The translations under genes were made by a program, and so were the position numbers. From assembly GCF_011683915.1 (NCBI RefSeq), contig NZ_JAAQPH010000033.1:1-40715 (forward strand): a DNA stretch of 40,715 bases. The letters are read 5' to 3'. Position 1 is the stretch's first letter, and each line of letters begins with the position of its first letter. Origin of the DNA: Pelagibius litoralis (GTDB taxonomy: Bacteria; Pseudomonadota; Alphaproteobacteria; Kiloniellales; Kiloniellaceae). The notes beneath the pieces were generated by a model. That model did no database searches, was not told where the DNA came from, and saw only the letters and a list, made by a program, of their open reading frames with translations. Shown here piece after piece: positions 18,130-27,060 of the stretch.

Positions 18130-20136
18130 ATGTTCAAGAAGATCCTGATTGCCAACCGCGGCGAGATCGCCTGCCGCATCATCAAGACCTGTAAACGCCT
18201 GGGCATTCAGACCGTTGCGGTCTACTCCGCAGCGGACGCCGACGCCCTGCACGTACGCCAGGCCGACGAGGCGGTTGCCATCGGCCCCGCCGCGGCGGCC
18301 GAGAGCTACCTGGTGATGGACAAGATCATCGCCGCGGCCAAGGAAACCGGCGCCGAGGCGGTGCACCCGGGTTTCGGTTTCCTGTCGGAGAACGCCGCTT
18401 TCGTCGAGGCCCTGGAGGCTGCCGGCCTGATCTTTATCGGCCCGCCGGTGAAGGCCATCGGCGCCATGGGTGACAAGATCACCTCGAAGAAGCTCGCGGC
18501 GGCGGCCAAGGTCAGCACGGTTCCCGGCCATCCCGATGCCATCGAGGACGAGGAAGAGGCGGTCAAGGTCGCCGGGGAGATCGGCTATCCGGTGATGATC
18601 AAGGCCTCGGCCGGCGGTGGCGGCAAGGGCATGCGGGTCGCGGCCTCCGAGGCCGAAGTGCGCGAAGGTCTGCGCTCCGCCCGCAACGAGGCCCGCTCCA
18701 GCTTCGGCGACGAGCGCGTTTTCATCGAGAAGTTCATCGAGCAGCCGCGCCATATCGAAATCCAGGTATTGGCCGATGCCCATGGCAACACCCTGCATCT
18801 GGGCGAGCGCGAATGCTCGATCCAGCGCCGTCATCAAAAGGTGGTGGAAGAGGCGCCGTCGCCCTTCCTGGACCCCAAGACCCGTGCCGCCATGGGGGCC
18901 GAGGCGGTGGCCCTGGCGGCGGCGGTCGACTATCGCTCCGCCGGTACGGTTGAGTTCATTGTCGATAATAAGAAGAACTTCTATTTTCTTGAAATGAATA
19001 CGAGAATTCAGGTTGAACATCCGGTAACCGAACTGATCACCGGGCTCGATCTGGTGGAGTGGATGATCCGGGTGGCGGCGGGCGAGCCGCTGGCCTTTGC
19101 CCAGGAGGACGTCCAGTTGAACGGCTGGGCTGTCGAGACGCGGGTCTACGCCGAAGACCCGCTGCGCGACTTCATGCCCTCCATCGGCCGTCTGGTGCGT
19201 TACCGCGAGCCGGTTCAGCCGGAAGAGGGCGGCATCACCGTGCGCATCGACAGCGGTGTCGAGGAGGGCTCGGAGATCTCCATGTTCTACGATCCCATGA
19301 TCGCCAAGCTGGTGACCCACGGTCCGGACCGCGCCGCTGCGATCAATGCCATGCAGGCGGCCCTGGATGCCTACTGCGTGCGCGGCATCAACCACAACAT
19401 CGCTTTCCTGACCGCGGTGATGACCAATCCGCGGTTCAGGGCCGGCGACATCTCGACCAATTTCATCGCCGAGGAGTTCCCCGATGGGTTCCAGGGCGCC
19501 GTTGCCGCCCCTGAGACCTTGGAGGCGATGATCGGCATTGCCGCTATCCTGCAGCACCGCCGGGCCGGCCAGGAAGCCGCCATCTCCGGCCAGATGGACG
19601 GGGTGCCGGACTTTGATCCGGCCAAGCCGGGGGACTGGGTCGTGATGCTCGGCCAGGATCAGCATCCCCGCCGGGTGACCCCGGTCGAAGGCGCCTATCG
19701 CGTCACGCATGGCGAAGCCGCCTTGTTAATCGAGGTCGAAGGACGCCTGGGCGATCTGGTGACGGCCTGTTTCATAGACGGCCGTCCGGTGACGGTGCAG
19801 GTCGAACGGCGTGGCCCGGCGCTACGCCTCAGCCATGCCGGCATCGTGGTCGAGGCCCTTGTCCTGGCACCGCGCGCCGCCGCCCTGGCCGCCCTGATGC
19901 CGGTGAAGGAGCCGCCCGATCTGTCGCGATTCCTGCTGTCGCCCATGCCGGGCCTGCTGATGTCGCTGGCGGTCGAAGAGGGGCAGGCCGTGAAGGCCGG
20001 CGAGGAATTGGCGGTGGTGGAGGCGATGAAGATGGAGAACATCCTGCGCGCCGCACGCGACGGCAGGGTCGCCAAGGTCCACGCCGGGCCGGGAGAAAGC
20101 CTGGCGGTCGATCAGGCGATCCTCGAATTCGATTAG
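18130..20136 (+). CDS. pccA: Propionyl-CoA carboxylase alpha chain (biotin carboxylase and biotin carrier)
   Basis: A 668-residue biotin-dependent carboxylase subunit. Residues 1-450 are the biotin carboxylase: KILIANRGEIACRII, the ATP-grasp glycine loop SAGGGGKGMRV, ERECSIQRRHQKVVEEAPSP, and FLEMNTRIQVEHPVTE with metal-binding and catalytic residues. A middle linking domain follows. The C-terminal biotinyl domain contains EAMKMEN, with Lys634 the biotinylation site. It carboxylates biotin using ATP and bicarbonate and hands it to PccB. Length fits PccA (about 665). It is followed after 15 bases by a small GTG-started gene, so the operon probably continues. Confidence 0.96.
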   Translation: MFKKILIANRGEIACRIIKTCKRLGIQTVAVYSAADADALHVRQADEAVAIGPAAAAESYLVMDKIIAAAKETGAEAVHPGFGFLSENAAFVEALEAAGLIFIGPPVKAIGAMGDKITSKKLAAAAKVSTVPGHPDAIEDEEEAVKVAGEIGYPVMIKASAGGGGKGMRVAASEAEVREGLRSARNEARSSFGDERVFIEKFIEQPRHIEIQVLADAHGNTLHLGERECSIQRRHQKVVEEAPSPFLDPKTRAAMGAEAVALAAAVDYRSAGTVEFIVDNKKNFYFLEMNTRIQVEHPVTELITGLDLVEWMIRVAAGEPLAFAQEDVQLNGWAVETRVYAEDPLRDFMPSIGRLVRYREPVQPEEGGITVRIDSGVEEGSEISMFYDPMIAKLVTHGPDRAAAINAMQAALDAYCVRGINHNIAFLTAVMTNPRFRAGDISTNFIAEEFPDGFQGAVAAPETLEAMIGIAAILQHRRAGQEAAISGQMDGVPDFDPAKPGDWVVMLGQDQHPRRVTPVEGAYRVTHGEAALLIEVEGRLGDLVTACFIDGRPVTVQVERRGPALRLSHAGIVVEALVLAPRAAALAALMPVKEPPDLSRFLLSPMPGLLMSLAVEEGQAVKAGEELAVVEAMKMENILRAARDGRVAKVHAGPGESLAVDQAILEFD

Positions 20137-20151
20137 AGCCGGGCACGGGCT

Positions 20152-20592
20152 GTGGATCAGCTTGAACGCCCCTCAGAACTTTTGTGGGATGAGCGGCGCG
20201 CCTGGTTCGAAGAGCAGGAGGCGCAGCGCGCCAAAGCCGGGGCACCGGCGCCCAGCGAGCAGGCCTGCGCCTTGATCATCGACCTTCAGGCCGTGTTCTG
20301 CAGCGGGGCCTGGGCCGCGGCGGTGATCTTGGCCTATGCCATTGCTGAGGCACAGAGCAGCCACCGGGCCGCGCGGCCCGAGGGTGTCGGCGAAGGCGAC
20401 TGGAAATGGCTGCGCGCTCTGCGCAATCGGCTGGTACACGAGAACCCGGGCAAGGCCAGCTTCACCGTCGAAGACCAGTGGATGCGCCGCGACCTCTGGG
20501 AGGAGCGGGCGCGGCACGCCGTGGTCATTGCCTTTGCCGCCCTTTACCCTGACCTGTCCGGACGAGAGAACGCGGCGGGGGAACGGCCGTGA
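20152..20592 (+). CDS. Small helical protein with RNxxxH (HEPN-like) motif
   Basis: A 146-residue, mainly helical protein starting with GTG. Its most distinctive segment is LRALRNRLVHENP, near residue 88, which fits the R-N-x3-H pattern of HEPN-superfamily proteins and DUF4145-like proteins. A hydrophobic, Ala-rich helix (VFCSGAWAAAVILAYAIAEA) lies earlier, and a Glu/Arg-rich helix follows. It is sandwiched between pccA (15-base gap) and the acylphosphatase gene (4-base overlap), with no antitoxin-like partner, so a toxin role is not indicated. I cannot name a function. Confidence 0.68.
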   Translation: MDQLERPSELLWDERRAWFEEQEAQRAKAGAPAPSEQACALIIDLQAVFCSGAWAAAVILAYAIAEAQSSHRAARPEGVGEGDWKWLRALRNRLVHENPGKASFTVEDQWMRRDLWEERARHAVVIAFAALYPDLSGRENAAGERP

Positions 20593-20867
20593 CCAAGGCT
20601 CTGCACGTCGTGATCTCCGGCCGGGTGCAGGGGGTCTGGTTTCGTGGCTGGACACGCCAAGCTGCGGCATCGTTCGGCCTGGACGGCTGGGTGCGCAACC
20701 GGCGCGACGGCAGCGTCGAGGCGGTCTTTTCCGGCGATGCGAAAAAGGTGGAGGCCATGCTCCAAGCCTGTTGGCAAGGGCCGGATAGGGCCCGCGTGAC
20801 CACCGTGGACAGTTCCGTGTATGATGACAAAGTTGAACCGGGTTTCGTTGTAAAGACAACGGCTTGA
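20589..20867 (+). CDS. Acylphosphatase
   Basis: A 92-residue protein matching the acylphosphatase family in length and motifs. The phosphate-binding loop GRVQGVWFRGW contains the catalytic Arg, and GWVRNRRDGSVEAVFSG contains the catalytic Asn. It hydrolyses acyl phosphates such as acetyl phosphate or carbamoyl phosphate. It starts with GTG inside the stop region of the HEPN-like gene (GTGA), so the two are translationally coupled. It is followed closely by the lytic transglycosylase gene. Confidence 0.95.
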   Translation: MTKALHVVISGRVQGVWFRGWTRQAAASFGLDGWVRNRRDGSVEAVFSGDAKKVEAMLQACWQGPDRARVTTVDSSVYDDKVEPGFVVKTTA

Positions 20868-20909
20868 AGTGGTTTTCTTGGCGCGCGCTTGAGGATGCTG
20901 GAGAGCATA

Positions 20910-22349
20910 ATGAGACGATGTCGGCTGTTGATTGTCGCTTTGCTCGTGGTGCATCTGCACCCTTGCGGTACTGCCCTGGCCGATGCCGAGGGCGACCCGG
21001 ACGCGCTTGTCGAGGCCGCACTGAAGCCTTGGACCGGCGACCTCGCGGGCATAAAGGCGCGCGGCTTCCTGCGCATGGCGATCCCGCACAATCCCCTTTT
21101 CCTGGCCTTTGACGGTGAAGCGCGGATCGGTGTGGCGGCGGAGATCGAGCGCGAACTCGAGGCTTATCTGCGCAAGAAGCTGAAGGCGCGGGTCGATGTC
21201 GTTTTGATGCCCTTGGCGCGCGACCGGCTGTTGCCGGCGGTGATTGAGGGGCAGGCCGACATCGCCGCGGCAAATCTGACGGTTACACCGGAACGCGAGG
21301 ACATCGTCGCGTTCTCCAACCCGACGCGCAAAGGGGTCGCTGAAATCATCGTCTCCGGGCCGGCGGCCGGTGCAATCGCCAGCTTTGACGACCTGGCCGA
21401 GGTCGGTCTGCATCTGCGACGCTCCAGCAGCTACTACGGTCATGTCACCGCCCTCAATGCCGCGCGGGAAGCAGACGGCAAGCAGGCGATCCCGATCATC
21501 GAAATGGACGAAGCGCTGGAAGATCACGATTTGTTGGAGATGGTGCAGGCGGGCATCATTGAGGCCATCGCGGTCGATGACCACAAGGCGGGCCTCTGGG
21601 CGCAGGTCTTCGACAAAATCGTACTGCACGACGGCTTGGTGCTGGCCGACGGAGGACAGATCGCCTGGGCCCTGCGCAAGGACTCGCCGGAGATGTTGAC
21701 GCTGATCAATGGTTTCGTGGCGACCGTCCGTAAGGGCACGCTGCTGGGCAACATCCTGGACAAGCGTTATCTGAAATCATCCGACTGGGTTCAGCGGGTC
21801 GACTCCCGCGAGGCCCGTGCGAGGTCCCTGGAAGTGGCGACGCTGATCCGTGACTATGCCGGCCAGTATGATTTCGACTGGATCATGATCCTCGCCCAGG
21901 GTTTTCAGGAATCCGGTCTCGATCAGTCGAAGCGCAGTTCTGCCGGCGCCATCGGCATCATGCAGTTGCTGCCCACGACAGCCCGGGACCCGAATGTTGG
22001 TATTCCGGATATCACCTTGGCCGAGAACAATGTCCACGCTGGCGTGAAGTACCTGCGGTTTTTGAGAGACCGGTATTTTTCCGGCGATGAGATCGCGCCG
22101 CTGGATCGGGTCTTGCTTTCCTTCGCCTCTTACAACGCAGGGCCGGGCAATATCGCGCGGGCGCGCAAGCGGGCCGCGAAGATGGGGTTGGACCCCGATA
22201 TCTGGTTCGACAATGTGGAGATCGCCGCCGGCAGGGTGATCAGCCGCGAGCCCGTTATCTACGTCCGCAATATCTTCAAATACTCGGTGGCTTATGCCCT
22301 GAGCAGCGAGATCGCCGAGACCCGCCGGGCTCTTTCAGGGAACCAGTAA
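20910..22349 (+). CDS. MltF-like membrane-associated lytic transglycosylase
   Basis: A 479-residue exported protein. A Sec signal peptide (MRRCRLLIVALLVV, ending near ALA) precedes a family-3 solute-binding-like domain (about residues 45-300), with GVAAEIERELEAYL and GQADIAAANLTVTPER typical of such folds. A C-terminal goose-lysozyme-like SLT domain follows: the catalytic Glu in QGFQESGLDQS, GAIGIMQLLPTTA, and FASYNAGPGNIARAR. This two-domain order is that of MltF, which cleaves peptidoglycan with formation of anhydromuropeptides. The ATG at 20910 is preferred because GGAGAG lies 5 bases upstream; ATG 20895 and TTG 20889 are possible. Confidence 0.92.
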   Translation: MRRCRLLIVALLVVHLHPCGTALADAEGDPDALVEAALKPWTGDLAGIKARGFLRMAIPHNPLFLAFDGEARIGVAAEIERELEAYLRKKLKARVDVVLMPLARDRLLPAVIEGQADIAAANLTVTPEREDIVAFSNPTRKGVAEIIVSGPAAGAIASFDDLAEVGLHLRRSSSYYGHVTALNAAREADGKQAIPIIEMDEALEDHDLLEMVQAGIIEAIAVDDHKAGLWAQVFDKIVLHDGLVLADGGQIAWALRKDSPEMLTLINGFVATVRKGTLLGNILDKRYLKSSDWVQRVDSREARARSLEVATLIRDYAGQYDFDWIMILAQGFQESGLDQSKRSSAGAIGIMQLLPTTARDPNVGIPDITLAENNVHAGVKYLRFLRDRYFSGDEIAPLDRVLLSFASYNAGPGNIARARKRAAKMGLDPDIWFDNVEIAAGRVISREPVIYVRNIFKYSVAYALSSEIAETRRALSGNQ

Positions 22350-22376
22350 GCGTCGTCGAATACCGCTTTTCTGGTC

Positions 22377-22396
22377 ATTTCTATAATTCTAGAAAT
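22377..22396 (+). promoter_or_regulatory. Probable ArsR operator over a -10 element
   Basis: A 20-base inverted repeat with perfect 7-base arms (ATTTCTA and TAGAAAT) and a 6-base spacer. A perfect TATAAT (22382-22387) lies inside it, so a bound repressor would block RNA polymerase. It lies 40 bases upstream of the ArsR start codon, the expected layout for autoregulation. A good -35 box was not evident. Confidence 0.6.
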
Positions 22397-22435
22397 ATCG
22401 TTGACTCCTTGTCTCCCCCGGCGTAGGGTTTGAGG

Positions 22436-22762
22436 ATGGAATTGAATCAGGCTGCCCGCTGCCTTGAGAAACTCGGCCATCCGATCCGCCTGGAGGTCTT
22501 TCGCCTGCTGGTGCGGGCCGGGCCGGAAGGCTTGCCGGTCGGGGAGATCCAGGAGCACCTGGGGGTGCCGGCCTCGACCCTGTCGCACCATATCGCCCAT
22601 CTGGTGAACGTCGGGCTGGTGGCGCAGGAAAGGCAGGGGCGCCAGCTCATCTGCCGCCCTGAGTTTGGCTTGATGGACGGTTTGATCGATTTCCTGACGG
22701 CGGAGTGCTGCATGCTGGTGGACAAGCCATCAGAGGAAGATAAGACGCGCGAGGCGGGCTGA
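22436..22762 (+). CDS. ArsR family transcriptional repressor with C-terminal Cys pair
   Basis: A 108-residue winged-helix repressor. The helix-turn-helix lies at about residues 35-60 (VGEIQEHLGVPASTLSHHIAHL), followed by the wing (ERQGRQLICR). There is no CxC motif in the recognition-proximal helix as in E. coli-type ArsR; instead adjacent Cys91 and Cys92 (AECCM) lie near the C-terminus, with Cys73 and Cys9 elsewhere. Adjacent C-terminal Cys residues are known in arsenite- and methylarsenite-sensing ArsR subtypes, so a trivalent metalloid ligand is inferred. It begins a two-gene unit with the permease downstream and likely controls it through the inverted repeat upstream. Confidence 0.9.
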   Translation: MELNQAARCLEKLGHPIRLEVFRLLVRAGPEGLPVGEIQEHLGVPASTLSHHIAHLVNVGLVAQERQGRQLICRPEFGLMDGLIDFLTAECCMLVDKPSEEDKTREAG

Positions 22763-22846
22763 GCTTTCGGGTTTGCGCTCTTTTTTTGATGAAATAATTC
22801 GAAGATCCCGGAAGGGTCGAAGCTAAATCCTGGAAGGAGTGATCAG

Positions 22847-23911
22847 ATGACCAGCCTTGTTTCCGCCATGTCCGGTGCGGTATTTGGCGCCGACGGTTTC
22901 GTCCGGCGCATCGACCGCGTCTGGCTGGCGCTGCTGCTGCTCTTTGCAGGCCTGGCGCTGGCGGTTCCGAGCCAGGCGGTCGACAGCCTGGCTTTCATGC
23001 TGGACGCCTTTTTCTGGCTGCTGCCCTTCCTCCTGCTCTCGGTCGCCCTGGCCGCCTCGCTGAAGGCCGCCGGCGCCGACAGCCTGATCGCCGGGGTGGC
23101 CAGCCGCTCGGCGACCACGGCGATCGTCATCGCTTCGCTCGCCGGGGCGGTTTCACCTTTCTGTTCCTGCGGGGTGGTGCCGCTGATGGCGGCGCTCTTG
23201 CTGGCCCGCGTGCCGCTGGCCCCGGTGCTGGCTTTCTGTGTCGCCTCGCCGTTGATGGACCCCGAGCAATTCATCCTTATGGCGGCGACTCTCGGTCTGC
23301 CTTTCACCCTCACCAAGACCCTGGCGGCCATGGGCCTGGGGCTTGCTGCGGGCTTTGCCACCCAGGGCCTCCAGCGGGCCGGCCTTTTTGCCGATCCTTT
23401 GAAAGCGGCGATCGGTTGCGGTGGTTGCGGCACCCCCAGCCTGCCGGAGGGAAGCCTGCGCTGGGCCTTTTGGGATGAGGCGCCGCGCCGCGCGACCTTT
23501 GTTGCCGAGGCGCGTTCGACGACCCTGTTCCTCAGCAAGTGGCTGCTGCTGGCTTTCGCCCTGGAAAGCCTGATGGTGGCCTGGATCCCTGCCAGCCTTG
23601 TCGCCAGCACCCTGGGTGGCGACGGCTGGCAGGCGATCCCCCTGGCCGTGGTGGTCGGCGTTCCCGCCTATCTGAACGGTTTTGCCGCAATCCCCCTGAT
23701 CGGCGAGCTGATGGCCATGGGCATGGCGCCCGGCGCGGCCTTCACCTTTCTCATCGCCGGCGGCGTTACCAGCCTGCCGGCCGCCATGGCGGTCTATGCG
23801 GTGGTGCGCCGCGCCGTCTTCTTCTGGTATCTGGCGGTGGCACTGGCCGGTTCGCTGCTGGTCGGCGTTGCGGTTCAGGCTTTCCTGACCACCACCGGAT
23901 CGACGTTCTGA
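22847..23911 (+). CDS. ArsP/DUF318-type permease
   Basis: A 354-residue polytopic membrane protein with about eight to ten hydrophobic segments. The hallmark [11 protein letters not shown] near residue 104, and ASPLMDPEQ after it, identify the permease family that includes ArsP, a trivalent organoarsenical exporter. A second Cys cluster, IGCGGCGTP, lies in a central cytoplasmic loop and could bind a metal or metalloid. A strong GGAAGGAG site precedes the ATG. The ArsR repressor gene 84 bases upstream points to metalloid or metal efflux; the exact substrate is not shown by sequence. Its 3' end overlaps convergent lipB by 37 bases. Confidence 0.88.
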   Translation: MTSLVSAMSGAVFGADGFVRRIDRVWLALLLLFAGLALAVPSQAVDSLAFMLDAFFWLLPFLLLSVALAASLKAAGADSLIAGVASRSATTAIVIASLAGAVSPFCSCGVVPLMAALLLARVPLAPVLAFCVASPLMDPEQFILMAATLGLPFTLTKTLAAMGLGLAAGFATQGLQRAGLFADPLKAAIGCGGCGTPSLPEGSLRWAFWDEAPRRATFVAEARSTTLFLSKWLLLAFALESLMVAWIPASLVASTLGGDGWQAIPLAVVVGVPAYLNGFAAIPLIGELMAMGMAPGAAFTFLIAGGVTSLPAAMAVYAVVRRAVFFWYLAVALAGSLLVGVAVQAFLTTTGSTF

Positions 23912-24594
23912 ACCGGGCCGAAGATCCCCTCGAAGCTGCCGCGCAGCGCCGCATCCAGATCGGCCATGGTCACCGGCAAGCCCAGGTCGACCAGTGAGGT
24001 CACGCCATGTTCGGCGATGCCGCAGGGGACGATGCCGCTGAAGTGCTCCAGATCCGGCTCCACGTTGATGGCGAGGCCGTGGTAGGTCACCCAGCGGCGG
24101 ATGCGCACACCGATGGCGGCGATCTTGTCCTCGCGCGGCCCCAGCGCTCCGTCGTTGCGCGCAACCCAGATACCGACGCGGCCCTCGCGCCGTTCCCCGG
24201 TGACGGCGAAACTCGCCAGGCTGCGGATGATCCATTCTTCCATGTCGTGGACGAAGTGGCGCAGATCGGGGCCCCGGCGCTTCAGGTCCAGCATCACGTA
24301 GACGACGCGCTGGCCGGGCCCGTGATAGGTGAACTCGCCGCCGCGCCCGGTCTTGAAGACGGGGAAGCGGTCCGGCGCGAGCAGGTCCTCGTTGCGGGCC
24401 GAGGTGCCGGCGGTGTAGAGCGGCGGGTGTTCGACCAGCCAGATCAGCTCCGGCGCGCCCTGGTCGCGGATCGCCGCAACGCGCCGCTCCATGACGGCCA
24501 CCGCATCGGGATAGGCGGTCAGCCCCGGCTCGACCCGCCATTCCAGCGGGGCGGGGTCCTGCGGTGTTACCAGTTTTGCGGCCGAAGCATCCAT
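23875..24594 (-). CDS. lipB: Lipoyl(octanoyl) transferase
   Basis: A 239-residue enzyme that transfers octanoyl groups from acyl carrier protein to lipoyl domains of 2-oxoacid dehydrogenases and the glycine cleavage system. Family signatures are [13 protein letters not shown] near residue 85, [17 protein letters not shown] with catalytic Lys157, and GIVPCGI with the nucleophilic Cys191. Length is typical. The gene is divergent from maeB and convergent with the permease gene, overlapping its last 37 bases. Confidence 0.95.
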   Translation of the reverse strand: MDASAAKLVTPQDPAPLEWRVEPGLTAYPDAVAVMERRVAAIRDQGAPELIWLVEHPPLYTAGTSARNEDLLAPDRFPVFKTGRGGEFTYHGPGQRVVYVMLDLKRRGPDLRHFVHDMEEWIIRSLASFAVTGERREGRVGIWVARNDGALGPREDKIAAIGVRIRRWVTYHGLAINVEPDLEHFSGIVPCGIAEHGVTSLVDLGLPVTMADLDAALRGSFEGIFGPVQNVDPVVVRKA

Positions 24595-24683
24595 GACCGC
24601 AGAAGATAGCCACTGGCGGCGGAATTACCATCGGTTTCGCTATCCGGCGGGGGGCCTTAGGCTCTTGCGCTCGGGCGCAGCGG

Positions 24684-24700
24684 CGGTCATCTTCTGACCG
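24684..24700. promoter_or_regulatory. Inverted repeat upstream of maeB
   Basis: CGGTCA (24684-24689) and TGACCG (24695-24700) flank TCTTC in the lipB-maeB intergenic region, 75 bases before the maeB start. It could be an operator or a small leader hairpin; nothing else in the sequence decides. Confidence 0.3.
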
Positions 24701-24774
24701 TCGTACACCATTCGCCTGGGTTTGCAGCCTGGCCTGCGGCGGGCAAAAAGAAGAAAACAGAGATGGGGGACAGC

Positions 24775-27054
24775 ATGGCAAAAGATCTTCGCGAAGCGGC
24801 CTTGGCCTATCACCGCGAGCCAAAGCCGGGCAAGCTGGAGATCTCTGCCACCAAGCCCCTGAGTACCCAACGCGACCTGGCCTTGGCCTATTCGCCCGGT
24901 GTGGCCGCCGCCTGCGACGCCATCGTCGAAGATCCTGCCGAAGCCTCCTCGCTGACCGCCCGCGGCAACCTCGTGGGGGTGGTGACCAACGGGACGGCGG
25001 TTCTCGGTCTCGGTGCGATCGGCCCGCTGGCTTCCAAGCCGGTGATGGAGGGCAAGGCGGTCCTCTTCAAGAAATTCGCCGGTATCGATGTGTTCGATAT
25101 CGAAGTGGATGCCCTTGATCCGGATCGCTTCATCGACGTGGTGGCGGCGCTGGAGCCGACCTTCGGCGGCATCAATCTGGAAGACATCAAAGCGCCGGAG
25201 TGCTTCGTGATCGAGGCGGCTCTGCGTGAGCGCATGAACATCCCGGTGTTTCATGACGACCAGCACGGCACCGCGATCATCGTGGCCGCGGCGATCTACA
25301 ACGGCCTGCGTCTGGTCGGCAAGGACATCGGCGATGTGAAGCTGGTCACCTCCGGTGCCGGGGCGGCGGCGCTCGCCTGTCTCAACCAACTGGTCTCCCT
25401 GGGCGTCAAGCGCGAGAACATCTGGGTAACCGACATTCTGGGTGTGGTCTACGAAGGCCGCGAGGAGCAGATGGACCAATGGAAGTCCATCTACGCCCAG
25501 CCCACCGAGGCGCGCGGCCTGGGCGACGTGATCGCCGGGGCCGATGTCTTCATGGGGCTTTCCGCCCCCGGCGTTCTGAAGCCGGAGATGGTGAAGCAGA
25601 TGGCCGAGAAGCCGATCATCATGGCGCTGGCCAATCCGACGCCGGAGATCATGCCGGAGGAGGCCAAGGAGGCCCGGCCCGATGCGATCATTGCCACCGG
25701 CCGATCCGACTTTCCCAATCAGGTGAACAACGTTCTCTGCTTTCCCTACATCTTCCGCGGCGCCCTGGATGTCGGGGCGACAACGATCAACGAAGAGATG
25801 AAGCTGGCCTGCGTCAGGGCCATCGCCGATCTGGCCATGAAGGAGCAGAGCGAGGTCGTGGCCAAGGCGATGGGCGGCGAGGGGCGCAGCTTCGGGGCCG
25901 ATTATCTGATTCCCAGCCCCTTCGATCCGCGCTTGATCTTGGAGATTGCCCCTGCGGTGGCACGCGCGGCTATGGACAGCGGCGTGGCGACGCGGCCGAT
26001 CGAGGATTTCGAGGCCTACTGCCAGAACCTGCAGCGCTTCGTTTTCCGCTCAGGCCTGATCATGAAGCCGATCTTCCAGCGCGCCAAAGAGAACCCCAAG
26101 CGGGTGATCTACGCCGAGGGCGAGGACGAGCGGGTTCTGCGCGCCGTCCAGGTGGTGATCGACGAGGGGCTGGCACAGCCGATCCTGGTGGGTCGCCCGG
26201 AAGTGGTCGAGGTGCGCGCCAAGCGCCTCGGCCTGCGCCTCAGGCCGGGTGAGGATGTGCCGCTGATCAATCCGCAGGACGATCCGCGCTTTCGCACCTA
26301 CTGGCAGAAGTATCACGAGCTGATGGAACGCAAGGGTGTGTCGCCGGAGGCGGCGCGGGAGATCGTGCGCACCCGCCCCTCGGTGATCGCCGCCCTGGCG
26401 GTGAAACTCGGCGATGCCGATGCCATGATCTGCGGGACGACAGGCCGCTACAAACGCCACCTCGACCATGTGACCGGCGTGATCGGCAAAGCGGAGGATA
26501 CGGAGGATTGTTCGGCCATCAGCCTGGTGATTCTGCCGAGCGGTTCTTTCTTTATTGTCGATACCTACGTCACGCCCGATCCGACGGCGCGCGAACTGGT
26601 GGAGATGACCGTGCTGGCATCCCAACATATCCGCCGCTTCGGACTGCAGCCGAAGGTGGCGCTGTTGTCCCATTCCAACTTTGGCTCCGGTGACACCGCT
26701 TCGGCGAAGAAGATGCGCAGCGCCCTGGAAATTCTGCAACGCGACTATCCGGACCTGGAGGTCGAAGGCGAGATGCATGCCGATGCGGCCCTTTCGGAGA
26801 CCATCCGCGAGAACGTTTTCCCCAATTCCAAGCTGAAGGGCACCGCGAACCTGTTGGTTATGCCGACGCTGGACGCCGCGAACATTGCCTTCAACATGGT
26901 GAAAGCCTTGGGCGAGGGCCTCTCGGTCGGACCGATCCTCATCGGCATGTCGGCACCGGCCCACATCCTTACCCCTTCGGTCACCGCCCGTGGTATTGTG
27001 AACATGAGCGCGATCGCAGTTGCCGACGCACAGGATCGTTCGATCGAAGAGTAG
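24775..27054 (+). CDS. maeB: NADP-type malic enzyme with phosphotransacetylase-like C-terminal domain
   Basis: A 759-residue MaeB-type enzyme that oxidatively decarboxylates malate to pyruvate with reduction of NAD(P). Residues about 1-430 are the malic enzyme: [23 protein letters not shown] and [10 protein letters not shown], then a Rossmann domain ([12 protein letters not shown]). Residues about 430-759 are a phosphotransacetylase-like domain ([30 protein letters not shown]), which in related enzymes has a regulatory role bound to acetyl-CoA metabolism. The start at MAKDLREA is chosen for the GGGGGA just upstream; ATG 24763 would add four residues. mgtE follows after 6 bases. Confidence 0.94.
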   Translation: MAKDLREAALAYHREPKPGKLEISATKPLSTQRDLALAYSPGVAAACDAIVEDPAEASSLTARGNLVGVVTNGTAVLGLGAIGPLASKPVMEGKAVLFKKFAGIDVFDIEVDALDPDRFIDVVAALEPTFGGINLEDIKAPECFVIEAALRERMNIPVFHDDQHGTAIIVAAAIYNGLRLVGKDIGDVKLVTSGAGAAALACLNQLVSLGVKRENIWVTDILGVVYEGREEQMDQWKSIYAQPTEARGLGDVIAGADVFMGLSAPGVLKPEMVKQMAEKPIIMALANPTPEIMPEEAKEARPDAIIATGRSDFPNQVNNVLCFPYIFRGALDVGATTINEEMKLACVRAIADLAMKEQSEVVAKAMGGEGRSFGADYLIPSPFDPRLILEIAPAVARAAMDSGVATRPIEDFEAYCQNLQRFVFRSGLIMKPIFQRAKENPKRVIYAEGEDERVLRAVQVVIDEGLAQPILVGRPEVVEVRAKRLGLRLRPGEDVPLINPQDDPRFRTYWQKYHELMERKGVSPEAAREIVRTRPSVIAALAVKLGDADAMICGTTGRYKRHLDHVTGVIGKAEDTEDCSAISLVILPSGSFFIVDTYVTPDPTARELVEMTVLASQHIRRFGLQPKVALLSHSNFGSGDTASAKKMRSALEILQRDYPDLEVEGEMHADAALSETIRENVFPNSKLKGTANLLVMPTLDAANIAFNMVKALGEGLSVGPILIGMSAPAHILTPSVTARGIVNMSAIAVADAQDRSIEE

Positions 27055-27060
27055 CCGCCC

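Noticed and set aside
17914-19710. 598-codon open frame opposite pccA
   Set aside because: It mirrors a highly conserved pccA coding region and its translation has no recognisable domain; a shadow of high GC content.
20152-20592. Toxin of a HEPN/MNT toxin-antitoxin pair
   Set aside because: No nucleotidyltransferase-like or antitoxin gene is adjacent; neighbours are metabolic and overlap in translation.
27055-27060. Mg2+ riboswitch (M-box/ykoK) leader for mgtE
   Set aside because: mgtE begins 6 bases after maeB, so there is no room for a leader.
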